64,000 bases of DNA from Anaerostipes faecalis (GTDB taxonomy: Bacteria > Bacillota > Clostridia > Lachnospirales > Lachnospiraceae). The DNA lies in contig NZ_JABRXE010000009.1 of assembly GCF_018982945.1 (NCBI RefSeq), forward strand, positions 1 through 64,000, read 5' to 3'. Position 1 is the stretch's first letter. Each line of letters opens with the position of its first letter. The position numbers and the translations under genes are program-made. The notes under the pieces are model-generated. The model saw only the letters and a program-made list of their open reading frames with translations. It had not been told where the DNA came from and ran no database searches. Shown here piece by piece: positions 52,766 through 62,576 of this stretch.

Positions 52766-55700
52766 ATGGAAAAGAACAGAATACAGCCAATAAAATCAGG
52801 TACCGGGATGCGAATCAGCTATGCCAGGCAGGAAGATGTCCTTGAAGTACCGAATCTGATCGAAATTCAGAAGGATTCATATAATTGGTTCTTAGATGAA
52901 GGATTAGCAGAAGTCTTTGAAGACATCTCTCCAATTGAAGATTATAGTGATCAGTTGAGCTTGGAATTTGTTGACTATCAGTTATGCAGGGATGATATTA
53001 AATATTCTATAGAAGAATGTAAAGAAAGAGATGCAACATATGCAGCTCCTTTAAAAGTGAAGGTAAGACTTCTTAATAAGGAAACAGATGAAATTAAGCA
53101 GCATGACATTTTTATGGGCGATCTTCCACTGATGACAGAAACTGGTACTTTCATTATTAATGGTGCGGAACGTGTTATTGTCAGCCAGTTGGTTCGTTCT
53201 CCTGGAATTTATTACGGAATTGCTCATGATAAGATCGGTAAGAAGTTATATTCAGCAACTGTTATCCCGAACCGTGGTGCATGGCTGGAATATGAAACAG
53301 ACTCCAATGATGTGTTCAACGTTCGTGTAGACAGAACAAGAAAAGTACCGATCACAGTGCTGATCCGTGCATTAGGTATCGGAACGAATGCAGAAATCAA
53401 AGAATTATTTGGAGAAGAACCAAAGATTCTTGCAAGTATCGAGAAAGATCCTTCTGATAATTATGAAGATGGACTTCTTGAATTATATAAGAAAATCCGT
53501 CCGGGTGAACCATTATCTGTCGATAGTGCACAGAGCCTGATCAATAGTATGTTCTTTGATCCAAGAAGATATGATCTGGCAAAAGTAGGACGTTACAAAT
53601 TTAATAAAAAACTGGCATTCCGTAATCGTATTGCCGGATTTATGCTGGCAGAAGATGTTGTGGACACAACAACAGGGGAAATTATCGCAGAAGCAGGAAC
53701 AGTTGTAAGTATGGAACTGGCTGATCAGATCCAGAATGCAGCAGTGCCAAGTGTGATGATTCAGACAGAAAACGGTAATACAAAAGTGTTATCTAATATG
53801 GCTGTTAATCTTGCAGAATATGTAGATTTCAATCCGGAAGAAATCGGTGTTCATGAACATGTATTTTATCCTGCTCTGGAAAAGATTCTGGAAGAAGGAT
53901 ATGAAGGAGAGGAACTGAAACAGGTTCTTAAGAAAAATATTCATGAACTTATTCCTAAACATATTACAAAAGAAGATATTTTAGCTTCTATCAACTATAA
54001 TATTCATTTAGAATATGGAATTGGAAATGATGATGATATTGACCACCTGGGAAATCGTCGTATCCGTTCTGTAGGAGAACTGCTTCAGAACCAGTACCGT
54101 ATTGGATTGTCCCGTCTGGAAAGAGTTGTTCGTGAAAGGATGACAACACAGGATATTGAATCTATTTCACCACAGTCTCTGATTAATATCAAACCTGTAA
54201 CAGCGGCAGTAAAAGAGTTCTTTGGAAGCTCTCAGTTATCCCAGTTCATGGATCATAACAATCCGCTGTCTGAATTGACTCATAAGAGACGTTTATCAGC
54301 ATTGGGACCAGGAGGTCTGTCCCGTGACCGTGCCGGATTCGAAGTTCGAGACGTACATTACTCACATTATGGAAGAATGTGTCCAATCGAAACACCTGAA
54401 GGTCCTAACATCGGTCTGATCAACTCTTTGGCAACATATGCAAGAATCAACGAATATGGATTTATTGAAGCTCCATATCGTGTGCTTGATAAAACTGATC
54501 CTGAAAATCCGATTGTTACCAATGAAGTTGTTTATCTGACAGCTGATGAAGAAGATAATTTTATTGTAGCACAGGCGAACGAACCTCTGGATGAAGAAGG
54601 GCATTTTGTTCATACTCATGTATCCGGACGTTACCGTGAAGAAACATCTGAGTTTGATAAAGCAAATCTTGATTTAATGGACGTTTCTCCAAAGATGGTA
54701 TTCTCTGTAGCTACATCCATGATTCCTTTCCTGGAAAATGATGATGCCAACCGTGCGCTGATGGGATCCAACATGCAGCGTCAGGCAGTTCCACTTCTGT
54801 CAACAGAAGCACCTGTAGTTGGAACAGGTATGGAGTCAAAAGCTGCATATGATTCAGGAGTATGTATTACTGCAAAGAATTCAGGTGTAGTTGAAAGATC
54901 CACAAGTACTAAAATCGTTGTAAAAAATGATGATGGTGGAAGAGATGAGTATAATGTTATCAAGTTTGCACGAAGCAACCAGGGTAACTGTATGAACCAG
55001 AGACCGATTGTTTTTGTTGGAGACAGAGTAGAAAAAGGTGACATTTTAGCTGACGGAGCTTCTACATGTAATGGAGAAATGGCTCTTGGTAAGAATCCGC
55101 TGATCGGATTTATGACATGGGAAGGTTATAACTACGAAGATGCGGTACTGTTAAGTGAACGTCTTGTACAGGAAGATGTTTACACATCTGTTCATATTGA
55201 AGAATACGAAGCAGAAGCTAGAGATACTAAATTAGGACAGGAAGAAATCACAAGAGATCTTGCCGGTTTAAGTGAAGATGTTCTGAAAGATCTGGATGAT
55301 AATGGTATTATTCGTATTGGTGCAGAAGTGCGTGCCGGAGATATTCTGGTTGGTAAAGTAACTCCAAAAGGAGAAACAGAATTAACAGCAGAAGAAAGAC
55401 TGCTTCGTGCAATCTTTGGTGAAAAGGCAAGAGAAGTCCGTGACACATCTTTAAGAGTTCCTCATGGAGCATATGGTGTTGTTATGGATACAAAGATCTT
55501 CACAAGAGAAAACGGAGATGAGCTTCCACCAGGAGTAAACAAGAGTGTTCGTGTTTACATTGCACAGAAGAGAAAGATTTCCGTAGGAGATAAGATGGCT
55601 GGTCGTCATGGTAACAAGGGTGTAATTTCCCGTATTTTACCAGTAGAGGATATGCCTTATCTGCCAAACGGACGTCCACTAGATATCGTACTGAATCCAC

Positions 55701-56563
55701 TGGGTGTGCCATCACGTATGAACATCGGACAGGTGCTGGAAATCCACTTATCTTTGGCTGCAAAGGTATTAGGATTTAATGTGGCAACACCAGTATTTAA
55801 CGGGGCCGATGAAAATGATATTGCAGATACTCTTATGATGGCAAATGATTATGCAAATACTTCATGGGAAGAATTTGAAGCAAAATGGCGTGACAAAGTT
55901 AATGACGATGTTATGCAGTATTTATATGAAAACAGAGACCACAGAAAAGAATGGGAAGGTGTTCCGATTGATACAACAGGAAAGGTAAGACTTCGTGACG
56001 GACGTACAGGAGAAGAATTTGACAGTCCTGTAACTATCGGTTTCATGCATTACCTGAAACTGCATCATCTGGTTGATGATAAGATTCATGCCCGTTCTAC
56101 AGGTCCTTACTCATTAGTTACTCAGCAGCCTCTGGGTGGTAAGGCACAGTTCGGTGGACAGCGTTTTGGAGAAATGGAGGTTTGGGCACTGGAAGCTTAT
56201 GGTGCATCCTATACACTTCAGGAAATCCTGACTGTAAAATCTGATGATGTGGTTGGACGAGTTAAAACATACGAAGCAATTATTAAAGGTGACAATATTC
56301 CAGAACCTGGTATTCCGGAATCTTTCAAAGTACTGCTGAAAGAATTCCAGTCCTTGGCTTTGGATGTGAAAGTATTAGACGAAAATGCTTCTGAAGTTGA
56401 AATCAGAGAAGATATTGATGGCGGAGACGTTGATCAGGATCTGGCACCAATGATTGAAGGAGACAGCGTCTTTAACAATTATGAAGAAAGTGAAGCAACT
56501 TTAGGTGCCCTGGGATACAAACAGGGAGAACTTTCAGAAGGTGAAGATGATACGATCTTATAG
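52766..56563 (+). CDS. rpoB: DNA-directed RNA polymerase subunit beta
   Basis: The 1265-residue protein has the normal domain series: protrusion and lobe, the rifampicin pocket [20 protein letters not shown] with [17 protein letters not shown] carrying the usual sensitive-type residues, [18 protein letters not shown] with active-site lysines, and the C-terminal [27 protein letters not shown] lies 11 bases before the ATG. It is separated from rplL by two unrelated genes. Confidence 0.98.
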   Translation: MEKNRIQPIKSGTGMRISYARQEDVLEVPNLIEIQKDSYNWFLDEGLAEVFEDISPIEDYSDQLSLEFVDYQLCRDDIKYSIEECKERDATYAAPLKVKVRLLNKETDEIKQHDIFMGDLPLMTETGTFIINGAERVIVSQLVRSPGIYYGIAHDKIGKKLYSATVIPNRGAWLEYETDSNDVFNVRVDRTRKVPITVLIRALGIGTNAEIKELFGEEPKILASIEKDPSDNYEDGLLELYKKIRPGEPLSVDSAQSLINSMFFDPRRYDLAKVGRYKFNKKLAFRNRIAGFMLAEDVVDTTTGEIIAEAGTVVSMELADQIQNAAVPSVMIQTENGNTKVLSNMAVNLAEYVDFNPEEIGVHEHVFYPALEKILEEGYEGEELKQVLKKNIHELIPKHITKEDILASINYNIHLEYGIGNDDDIDHLGNRRIRSVGELLQNQYRIGLSRLERVVRERMTTQDIESISPQSLINIKPVTAAVKEFFGSSQLSQFMDHNNPLSELTHKRRLSALGPGGLSRDRAGFEVRDVHYSHYGRMCPIETPEGPNIGLINSLATYARINEYGFIEAPYRVLDKTDPENPIVTNEVVYLTADEEDNFIVAQANEPLDEEGHFVHTHVSGRYREETSEFDKANLDLMDVSPKMVFSVATSMIPFLENDDANRALMGSNMQRQAVPLLSTEAPVVGTGMESKAAYDSGVCITAKNSGVVERSTSTKIVVKNDDGGRDEYNVIKFARSNQGNCMNQRPIVFVGDRVEKGDILADGASTCNGEMALGKNPLIGFMTWEGYNYEDAVLLSERLVQEDVYTSVHIEEYEAEARDTKLGQEEITRDLAGLSEDVLKDLDDNGIIRIGAEVRAGDILVGKVTPKGETELTAEERLLRAIFGEKAREVRDTSLRVPHGAYGVVMDTKIFTRENGDELPPGVNKSVRVYIAQKRKISVGDKMAGRHGNKGVISRILPVEDMPYLPNGRPLDIVLNPLGVPSRMNIGQVLEIHLSLAAKVLGFNVATPVFNGADENDIADTLMMANDYANTSWEEFEAKWRDKVNDDVMQYLYENRDHRKEWEGVPIDTTGKVRLRDGRTGEEFDSPVTIGFMHYLKLHHLVDDKIHARSTGPYSLVTQQPLGGKAQFGGQRFGEMEVWALEAYGASYTLQEILTVKSDDVVGRVKTYEAIIKGDNIPEPGIPESFKVLLKEFQSLALDVKVLDENASEVEIREDIDGGDVDQDLAPMIEGDSVFNNYEESEATLGALGYKQGELSEGEDDTIL

Positions 56564-56594
56564 ATGGATGTGCAATTAGGAAGGAGCAGCCTTA

Positions 56595-59500
56595 ATGATA
56601 GAATCAAGCAATGAATATTCAAGCAACAAAATTTCATTTGATGCAATTAAAATCGGGTTGGCTTCTCCAGAAAAGATCCGTGAGTGGTCAAGAGGAGAAG
56701 TAAAGAAGCCTGAGACGATTAACTATCGTACATTAAAGCCTGAAAAAGACGGGCTTTTCTGTGAAAAGATCTTTGGACCAACCAAAGACTGGGAATGTCA
56801 CTGTGGAAAATACAAAAAAGTACGTTACAAAGGTGTTGTCTGTGACCGATGCGGCGTAGAGGTTACAAAGGCAAATGTACGTCGTGAAAGAATGGGACAT
56901 ATTGAACTGGCAGCGCCAGTGTCCCATATCTGGTATTTTAAAGGAATCCCTAGCCGTATGGGATTAATGCTTGACATTTCACCTAGAACTCTGGAAAAAG
57001 TTTTATATTTTGCTTGCTATATCGTATTGGATGCAGGAGATACTGATCTTGCATACAAACAGGTATTAACAGAAAAAGAATATAGAGAAGCTTATGATAA
57101 ATATGGTGATGCATTCCGTGTAGGTATGGGTGCAGAAGCAGTAAAAGAACTGTTAGAAGCTATTGATCTGGAAGCAGAAGCAAAAGCACTGAAAGATGAG
57201 TTTAAAACAGCAACTGGACAGAAAAGAGCAAGAATCGTCAAAAGACTGGAAGTTGTAGAAGCATTCTGCAACTCTGACAACCGTCCGGAATGGATGATCC
57301 TTGATGTTGTGCCGGTTATTCCGCCAGATATCCGTCCTATGGTACAGCTGGATGGAGGACGTTTTGCAACATCTGACTTAAATGATCTGTACAGAAGAAT
57401 TATTAACAGAAATAATCGTCTGAAAAGACTTCTGGAACTGGGAGCACCAGATATTATCGTAAGAAACGAAAAGAGAATGCTGCAGGAAGCAGTAGATGCT
57501 CTGATCGATAATGGAAGACGTGGACGTCCTGTAACAGGACCGGGAAACAGAGCTCTTAAATCCTTATCTGACATGCTGAAAGGTAAACAGGGACGTTTCC
57601 GTCAGAACCTTCTTGGAAAACGTGTAGACTATTCCGGACGTTCTGTAATCGTCGTTGGACCGGAACTGAAGATTTATCAGTGTGGTCTTCCAAAAGAAAT
57701 GGCAATTGAATTGTTTAAGCCATTTGTTATGAAAGAACTGGTAGAAAGAAAGCTTTCTCACAATATTAAATCTGCTAAGAAAATGGTTGAAAAACTGCAG
57801 CCGGAAGTATGGGATGTACTGGAAGATGTTATCAAAGAACATCCGGTTATGTTAAACCGTGCCCCTACACTTCATAGACTTGGTATTCAGGCATTTGAAC
57901 CAATTCTGGTAGAAGGTAAAGCAATTAAGCTTCATCCGCTGGTATGTACTGCATACAATGCCGACTTTGACGGTGACCAGATGGCTGTCCATCTTCCATT
58001 ATCTGTGGAAGCACAGGCAGAGTGTCGTTTCCTTCTGTTATCACCAAATAACCTTCTGAAACCTTCAGATGGTGGTCCGGTAGCCGTTCCTTCACAGGAT
58101 ATGGTACTTGGTATTTACTACCTGACTCTGGAAAAAGAAGGAGATAAAGGTGAAGGAAAATACTTTAAGTCTGAAAATGAAGCATATCTTGCATATGAAA
58201 ATAAAGTTATTACGCTTCATGCACGTATTAAAGTAAGACGTACAGGAGTAGATAAAGATGGAAATCCTATTTCTCAGGTTGTTGATTGTACACTGGGACG
58301 TATCCTGTTTAATGAAATTATTTTACAGGATTTAGGATTTGTAGATAGAAGTAAACCGGAAAATGCTTTAGCTTTAGAAATCGATTTCCATGTAGGAAAG
58401 AAACAGTTAAAACAGATTCTGGACAGATGTATCAATATTCATGGTGCAACAAAGACAGCAGAAGTGCTGGATGACATTAAAGCCATCGGATATAAATACT
58501 CTACAAGAGGTGCCCTGACAGTATCCATTTCTGATATGACAGTGCCACCTGAAAAACCTCAGATTCTGGAAGATGCTCAGAATCAGGCAGAATTTATTAC
58601 AGAACAGTACAAACGTGGATTAATGACAGAAGAAGAACGCTACAAAGCAGTTGTTAAAACATGGTTTGATGCCGATGAAGTTCTGACAGACAAACTGATC
58701 ACAGGATTGGATAAATTGAATAATATCTTCATGATGGCTGACTCTGGTGCCCGTGGTTCTAACCAGCAGATTAAACAGCTGGCAGGTATGCGTGGATTGA
58801 TGGCCGATACATCAGGACGTACCATTGAACTTCCAATCAAGTCTAACTTCCGTGAAGGTCTGGATGTACTGGAATATTTCATTTCTGCTCATGGTGCTCG
58901 TAAAGGTCTGTCCGATACAGCTCTTCGTACAGCCGATTCAGGTTACCTGACTCGTCGTCTGGTAGATGTATCACAGGATCTGATCATTCGTGAACAGGAT
59001 TGCTGTGAAGATAAAAATGAAATTCCTGGAATGTATGTGGAAGCATTCATGGATGGACAGGAAGTTATTGAAAGTCTTGAAGAACGTATTACAGGAAGAT
59101 ATGCAGCAGAAGAAATCAAAGATCCTGAAACAGGAGATGTTCTGGTAAAAGCAAACCATATGATTACACCAAAACGTGCTAAAGCTGTTGTGGAAGCCGG
59201 ACATACAAAAGTTAAGATTCGTACAATGCTTACCTGTAAATCACCAATTGGAGCCTGTGCAAAATGTTACGGTTCCAACATGGCAACAGGTCAGGCAGTA
59301 CAGGTTGGAGAAGCTGTCGGAATTATTGCTGCCCAGTCTATCGGTGAGCCTGGTACACAGCTTACAATGAGAACATTCCATGCCGGTGGTGTAGCCGGTG
59401 ATGATATCACACAGGGTCTTCCACGTATTGAAGAGCTGTTTGAAGCACGTAAACCAAAAGGTCTGGCTATCATCGCTGAATTCGGTGGAGAAGTACAGAT

Positions 59501-60206
59501 CAAGGATACAAAGAAAAAACGTGAAGTTATCATCTCCAACAGAGAAACTGGAGATGTTAAGACTTATCTGATTCCATACGGATCCAGACTGAAAGTAATG
59601 GAAGGACAGATTCTGGAAGCTGGAGATGAATTAACAGAAGGTTCTATCAACCCTCATGACTTGCTGAAAATCAAAGGTATTCGTGCCGTTCAGGATTATA
59701 TGATCCGTGAAGTGCAGAGAGTATATCGTCTGCAGGGTGTAGATATCAATGACAAGCACGTTGAGGTTATCGTACGTCAGATGCTGAAGAAAGTCCGCAT
59801 TGAAGATGGTGGAGATACAGATTATCTGCCAGGAGCAATGGTAGACGTTCTGGAACTGGAAAAAGCAAATAAGGAAATGGTAGAAAAAGGATTAGAGCCT
59901 GCACAGGCAGAACAGATTATGCTTGGTATTACAAAAGCATCTCTGGCAACAAACTCTTTCTTATCTGCAGCATCTTTCCAGGAAACAACAAAGGTTCTGA
60001 CAGATGCAGCAATCAAAGGAAAAGTCGATCCATTGGTAGGTCTGAAAGAAAACGTACTTCTTGGAAAACTGATTCCGGCCGGTACTGGTATGAAACGTTA
60101 TCGTGACGTTAAGATCAGCACAGATGTGGAAGATTTCACAATTGGTGATGAATTTGATTTTGATGACGAAATCAGTTTTGACGAAGAATTAGATTTCCAG
60201 GAATAA
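56595..60206 (+). CDS. rpoC: DNA-directed RNA polymerase subunit beta'
   Basis: The 1203-residue protein contains the N-terminal zinc finger [20 protein letters not shown], the catalytic [12 protein letters not shown] with three Mg-binding aspartates, the trigger-loop region and the second zinc site ([13 protein letters not shown]). It ends with an acidic tail ([17 protein letters not shown]). AAGGAG precedes the ATG, 31 bases after rpoB. Confidence 0.98.
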   Translation: MIESSNEYSSNKISFDAIKIGLASPEKIREWSRGEVKKPETINYRTLKPEKDGLFCEKIFGPTKDWECHCGKYKKVRYKGVVCDRCGVEVTKANVRRERMGHIELAAPVSHIWYFKGIPSRMGLMLDISPRTLEKVLYFACYIVLDAGDTDLAYKQVLTEKEYREAYDKYGDAFRVGMGAEAVKELLEAIDLEAEAKALKDEFKTATGQKRARIVKRLEVVEAFCNSDNRPEWMILDVVPVIPPDIRPMVQLDGGRFATSDLNDLYRRIINRNNRLKRLLELGAPDIIVRNEKRMLQEAVDALIDNGRRGRPVTGPGNRALKSLSDMLKGKQGRFRQNLLGKRVDYSGRSVIVVGPELKIYQCGLPKEMAIELFKPFVMKELVERKLSHNIKSAKKMVEKLQPEVWDVLEDVIKEHPVMLNRAPTLHRLGIQAFEPILVEGKAIKLHPLVCTAYNADFDGDQMAVHLPLSVEAQAECRFLLLSPNNLLKPSDGGPVAVPSQDMVLGIYYLTLEKEGDKGEGKYFKSENEAYLAYENKVITLHARIKVRRTGVDKDGNPISQVVDCTLGRILFNEIILQDLGFVDRSKPENALALEIDFHVGKKQLKQILDRCINIHGATKTAEVLDDIKAIGYKYSTRGALTVSISDMTVPPEKPQILEDAQNQAEFITEQYKRGLMTEEERYKAVVKTWFDADEVLTDKLITGLDKLNNIFMMADSGARGSNQQIKQLAGMRGLMADTSGRTIELPIKSNFREGLDVLEYFISAHGARKGLSDTALRTADSGYLTRRLVDVSQDLIIREQDCCEDKNEIPGMYVEAFMDGQEVIESLEERITGRYAAEEIKDPETGDVLVKANHMITPKRAKAVVEAGHTKVKIRTMLTCKSPIGACAKCYGSNMATGQAVQVGEAVGIIAAQSIGEPGTQLTMRTFHAGGVAGDDITQGLPRIEELFEARKPKGLAIIAEFGGEVQIKDTKKKREVIISNRETGDVKTYLIPYGSRLKVMEGQILEAGDELTEGSINPHDLLKIKGIRAVQDYMIREVQRVYRLQGVDINDKHVEVIVRQMLKKVRIEDGGDTDYLPGAMVDVLELEKANKEMVEKGLEPAQAEQIMLGITKASLATNSFLSAASFQETTKVLTDAAIKGKVDPLVGLKENVLLGKLIPAGTGMKRYRDVKISTDVEDFTIGDEFDFDDEISFDEELDFQE

Positions 60207-60235
60207 GTTAACTGAAAAAATAAGAAATAAAATTA

Positions 60236-60281
60236 GAAACAGAGTATAATTCCAGAAATTTACTCTGTTTCTTGTTTTTTA
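60236..60281 (+). terminator. Terminator of rpoB-rpoC
   Basis: GAAACAGAGTA (60236-60246) pairs with TACTCTGTTTC (60261-60271), followed by TTGTTTTTTA. Confidence 0.88.
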
Positions 60282-60364
60282 TTGCAAAAAAACTATGAAA
60301 ATGATAAGGTTAAATTGATAATTTATATGAGACTCGGAAGGTATGACAAAGGATAAATAAAAAT

Positions 60365-60976
60365 ATGATATACATGATATTAGGCGTTTTGGCATTTGGA
60401 CTGTTTTTTCTGTACGATATAAACAGTGTTTTATGGCAGGATAAGGTTTTGCATAAAAGTTTTTTTGCCGGTTGTATGATATTGGCAGTCTCTACTGTTT
60501 TATTTACCATCAAGTTTTTTTCCAGTGAAAGGATTCATATGATACAGTGGATATGTTTATTGCTCACGATTATTTCATTTCTGCTATTTATTTATACACT
60601 TTTTTTTGCCCTTCCTTTTGATAAAACCTATAGGGAGATGGAAGGTCCTGCTTGTGTATATACAGGTGGGATTTATTCGTTATGCAGGCATCCAGGAGTC
60701 CTTTGGATGTTTTTCTTTTATGTTTTTCTGGGAGGATTTTTAAATTCTTTCACAGTTATTTTAATTGGAATTGTATACAGCATTTTGAATATAGCATATG
60801 TAGTGCTTCAGGATTGCTGGACTTTTCCCAAAACACTTGCCGGATATGATGAATATAAAAACACAACACCTTTTCTTATTCCGACGAAGGATAGCATAAA
60901 AAAATGCTGGAATACAATATACTCCGGAAAGGGGAGAGATGATGAAGTTCGAAGAAAAGTTAAGAGAAAGGGATAG
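60365..60976 (+). CDS. Membrane methyltransferase of the isoprenylcysteine O-methyltransferase family
   Basis: The 203-residue protein has five or six hydrophobic helices and, in the C-terminal half, GGIYSLCRHPGVLWMFFFYVFLGG followed by YDEYKNTTPFLIP, the RHP and E/Y-x-Y patterns of the ICMT/PEMT-like membrane methyltransferases that use S-adenosylmethionine. Bacterial members methylate lipids or small acids, but the substrate here is unknown. The ribosome site before 60365 is distant (AAAGGA), and ATG 60374 is an alternative. Its end overlaps the start of the GH3 frame by 35 bases, which indicates coupling. Confidence 0.7.
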   Translation: MIYMILGVLAFGLFFLYDINSVLWQDKVLHKSFFAGCMILAVSTVLFTIKFFSSERIHMIQWICLLLTIISFLLFIYTLFFALPFDKTYREMEGPACVYTGGIYSLCRHPGVLWMFFFYVFLGGFLNSFTVILIGIVYSILNIAYVVLQDCWTFPKTLAGYDEYKNTTPFLIPTKDSIKKCWNTIYSGKGRDDEVRRKVKRKG

Positions 60977-61064
60977 AAAGGAAATCTGGGATGAATATTG
61001 TGGATTTCTTGATCTTTCTATGGAAGATTATATGCACATTCAAAAACGTCTGTTAATGGAATAG
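60942..61064 (+). pseudogene. N-terminal part of a GH3-family gene cut by an in-frame amber stop
   Basis: An ATG at 60942 behind GGGGAG opens a 40-residue frame (KFEEKLRERDRKEIWDEYC, LDLSMEDYMHIQKRLLME) that ends in TAG at 61062-61064. The next in-frame codon is ATG, and the frame continues without a gap as the GH3 protein at 61065. The peptide looks like the helical N-terminus expected for GH3 proteins, so TAG probably replaces a sense codon such as CAG. TAG serves as a normal stop elsewhere here (nifJ, rpoB, rpe), so general reassignment is unlikely. Confidence 0.7.
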
Positions 61065-62576
61065 ATGTCTTTGTGGTGCAATTCAAAACTTGGACAGGAT
61101 ATTTTAGACGGTAAAATGCCGCGTGATATTGATGAATTTCGTCAAATGGTTCCTTTAACCACTTATGAGGATTATGCAGATGTTTTACTGTCGAAACAGA
61201 AAGAAATGCTGCCGGATGAGCCGATTATATGGATTCAGACCACATGGGAAGGCGGAAAACATCCTATAAAAGTTGCTCCTTATACAAGGAGTATGCTGGA
61301 TACTTATACACATAACGTACTTGCCTGCCTGATTTTATCCACAAGTAATCAAAAGGGTGAATTTGATGTTAAAGTAACTGATAATATTCTATATGCATTG
61401 GCACCTCTTCCATATGCTACAGGTCTTTTTCCTCTCGCATTAAAAGATCAGATTAATATTGGTTTTCTGCCACCGGTGAAAGATGCTGTAAAAATGTCTT
61501 TTGGAGAACGAAATGTAAAAGGATTTAAAATGGGGCTAAGCGAAGGAATTGAATTTTTCTTTGGACTTGGCAGTGTAGCATATTTCGTAAGTATGAGTAT
61601 TGCAGACATGCAGAAAAAGGGTGGAGAAAAAAAGGGAATGATCGAAACGCTTTCTAAACTTTCTCCATCAATGATAATAAAGCTAATTCGTGCAAAACAA
61701 AAATGCCGAAAAGAAAATCGTCAGCTGAAACCAAAGGATTTATTTAAGCTGAAAGGATTTATGTGTGCAGGAACAGATAATTACTGTTATAAAGATGATC
61801 TTGAAGAATTATGGGGAGTTCGACCAATGGAACTCTTTGCAGGAACAGAGCCAACCTGTATCGGGACGGAAACCTGGACGCGCAATGGCATGTATTTCTT
61901 TCCGGATGCATGTTTTTATGAATTTATTCCGGAAAGTGAAATGGAAAAAAGTTTTATTGATCCGGAATACCAGCCAAAAACATTTTTAATGGATGAAGTT
62001 ATACCTGGAGAAAAATATGAGATTGCTATTACAGTTTTAAAGGGCGGAGCTTTTGCGAGGTATCGTGTAGGCGATGTGTATCGGTGTGTAGGGCTTAAGA
62101 ATAAAGAAGATGAGACAGTTATTCCTCGTTTTCAGTATGTGGATCGTATACCTACAATCATTGACATTGGAGGGTTTACACGAATTTCAGAAAATTCAAT
62201 TTCGGATGTGATTCAGTTATCTGGTCTGCCGATTAAAAACTGGGTGGCTTTGAAAGAATATACAGAAAACAATCGTCCATATCTGCATTTATATGTGGAA
62301 ATGGAAAAAGAAAGTCTGGAAACTATTGCGATCAACAAAGAAATCTTAAAAAATCATTTAAGTGTATATTTTAAATATTTGGATCAGGACTATAAAGATT
62401 TAAAGAGAATTTTAGGAATAGACCCACTGGAAATAACGATTTTAAAATGCGGGATTTTTGATAAATTTGAAAGCCGTGGAAAACAGCTGGTCAGGAGAGT
62501 GAATCCTCCTTATCAGGAAACAGCTGTTCTTTTGGAAGATTATGTAGCAGAAAGAGGAGGTATCAGCTATGAATAG
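61065..62576 (+). CDS. GH3-family acyl-adenylate/amido synthetase-like protein
   Basis: The 503-residue frame matches the GH3 family: FRQMVPLTTYEDYADVLLSK, IIWIQTTWEGGKHPIKVAPYT (the nucleotide-binding-type loop), FAGTEPTCIGTETW, RYRVGDVYRC, IPTIIDIGGFTRISE. Plant GH3 enzymes join amino acids to hormone acids through acyl-adenylates; bacterial roles are not established. ATG 61065 directly follows an in-frame TAG that ends the 40-residue N-terminal part. Without that part the protein may be made by reinitiation or not at all. Its end overlaps the next gene by eight bases. Confidence 0.75.
   Translation: MSLWCNSKLGQDILDGKMPRDIDEFRQMVPLTTYEDYADVLLSKQKEMLPDEPIIWIQTTWEGGKHPIKVAPYTRSMLDTYTHNVLACLILSTSNQKGEFDVKVTDNILYALAPLPYATGLFPLALKDQINIGFLPPVKDAVKMSFGERNVKGFKMGLSEGIEFFFGLGSVAYFVSMSIADMQKKGGEKKGMIETLSKLSPSMIIKLIRAKQKCRKENRQLKPKDLFKLKGFMCAGTDNYCYKDDLEELWGVRPMELFAGTEPTCIGTETWTRNGMYFFPDACFYEFIPESEMEKSFIDPEYQPKTFLMDEVIPGEKYEIAITVLKGGAFARYRVGDVYRCVGLKNKEDETVIPRFQYVDRIPTIIDIGGFTRISENSISDVIQLSGLPIKNWVALKEYTENNRPYLHLYVEMEKESLETIAINKEILKNHLSVYFKYLDQDYKDLKRILGIDPLEITILKCGIFDKFESRGKQLVRRVNPPYQETAVLLEDYVAERGGISYE

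Noticed and set aside
54220-54340. Rifampicin resistance changes in rpoB
   Set aside because: The pocket residues match the usual sensitive sequence.
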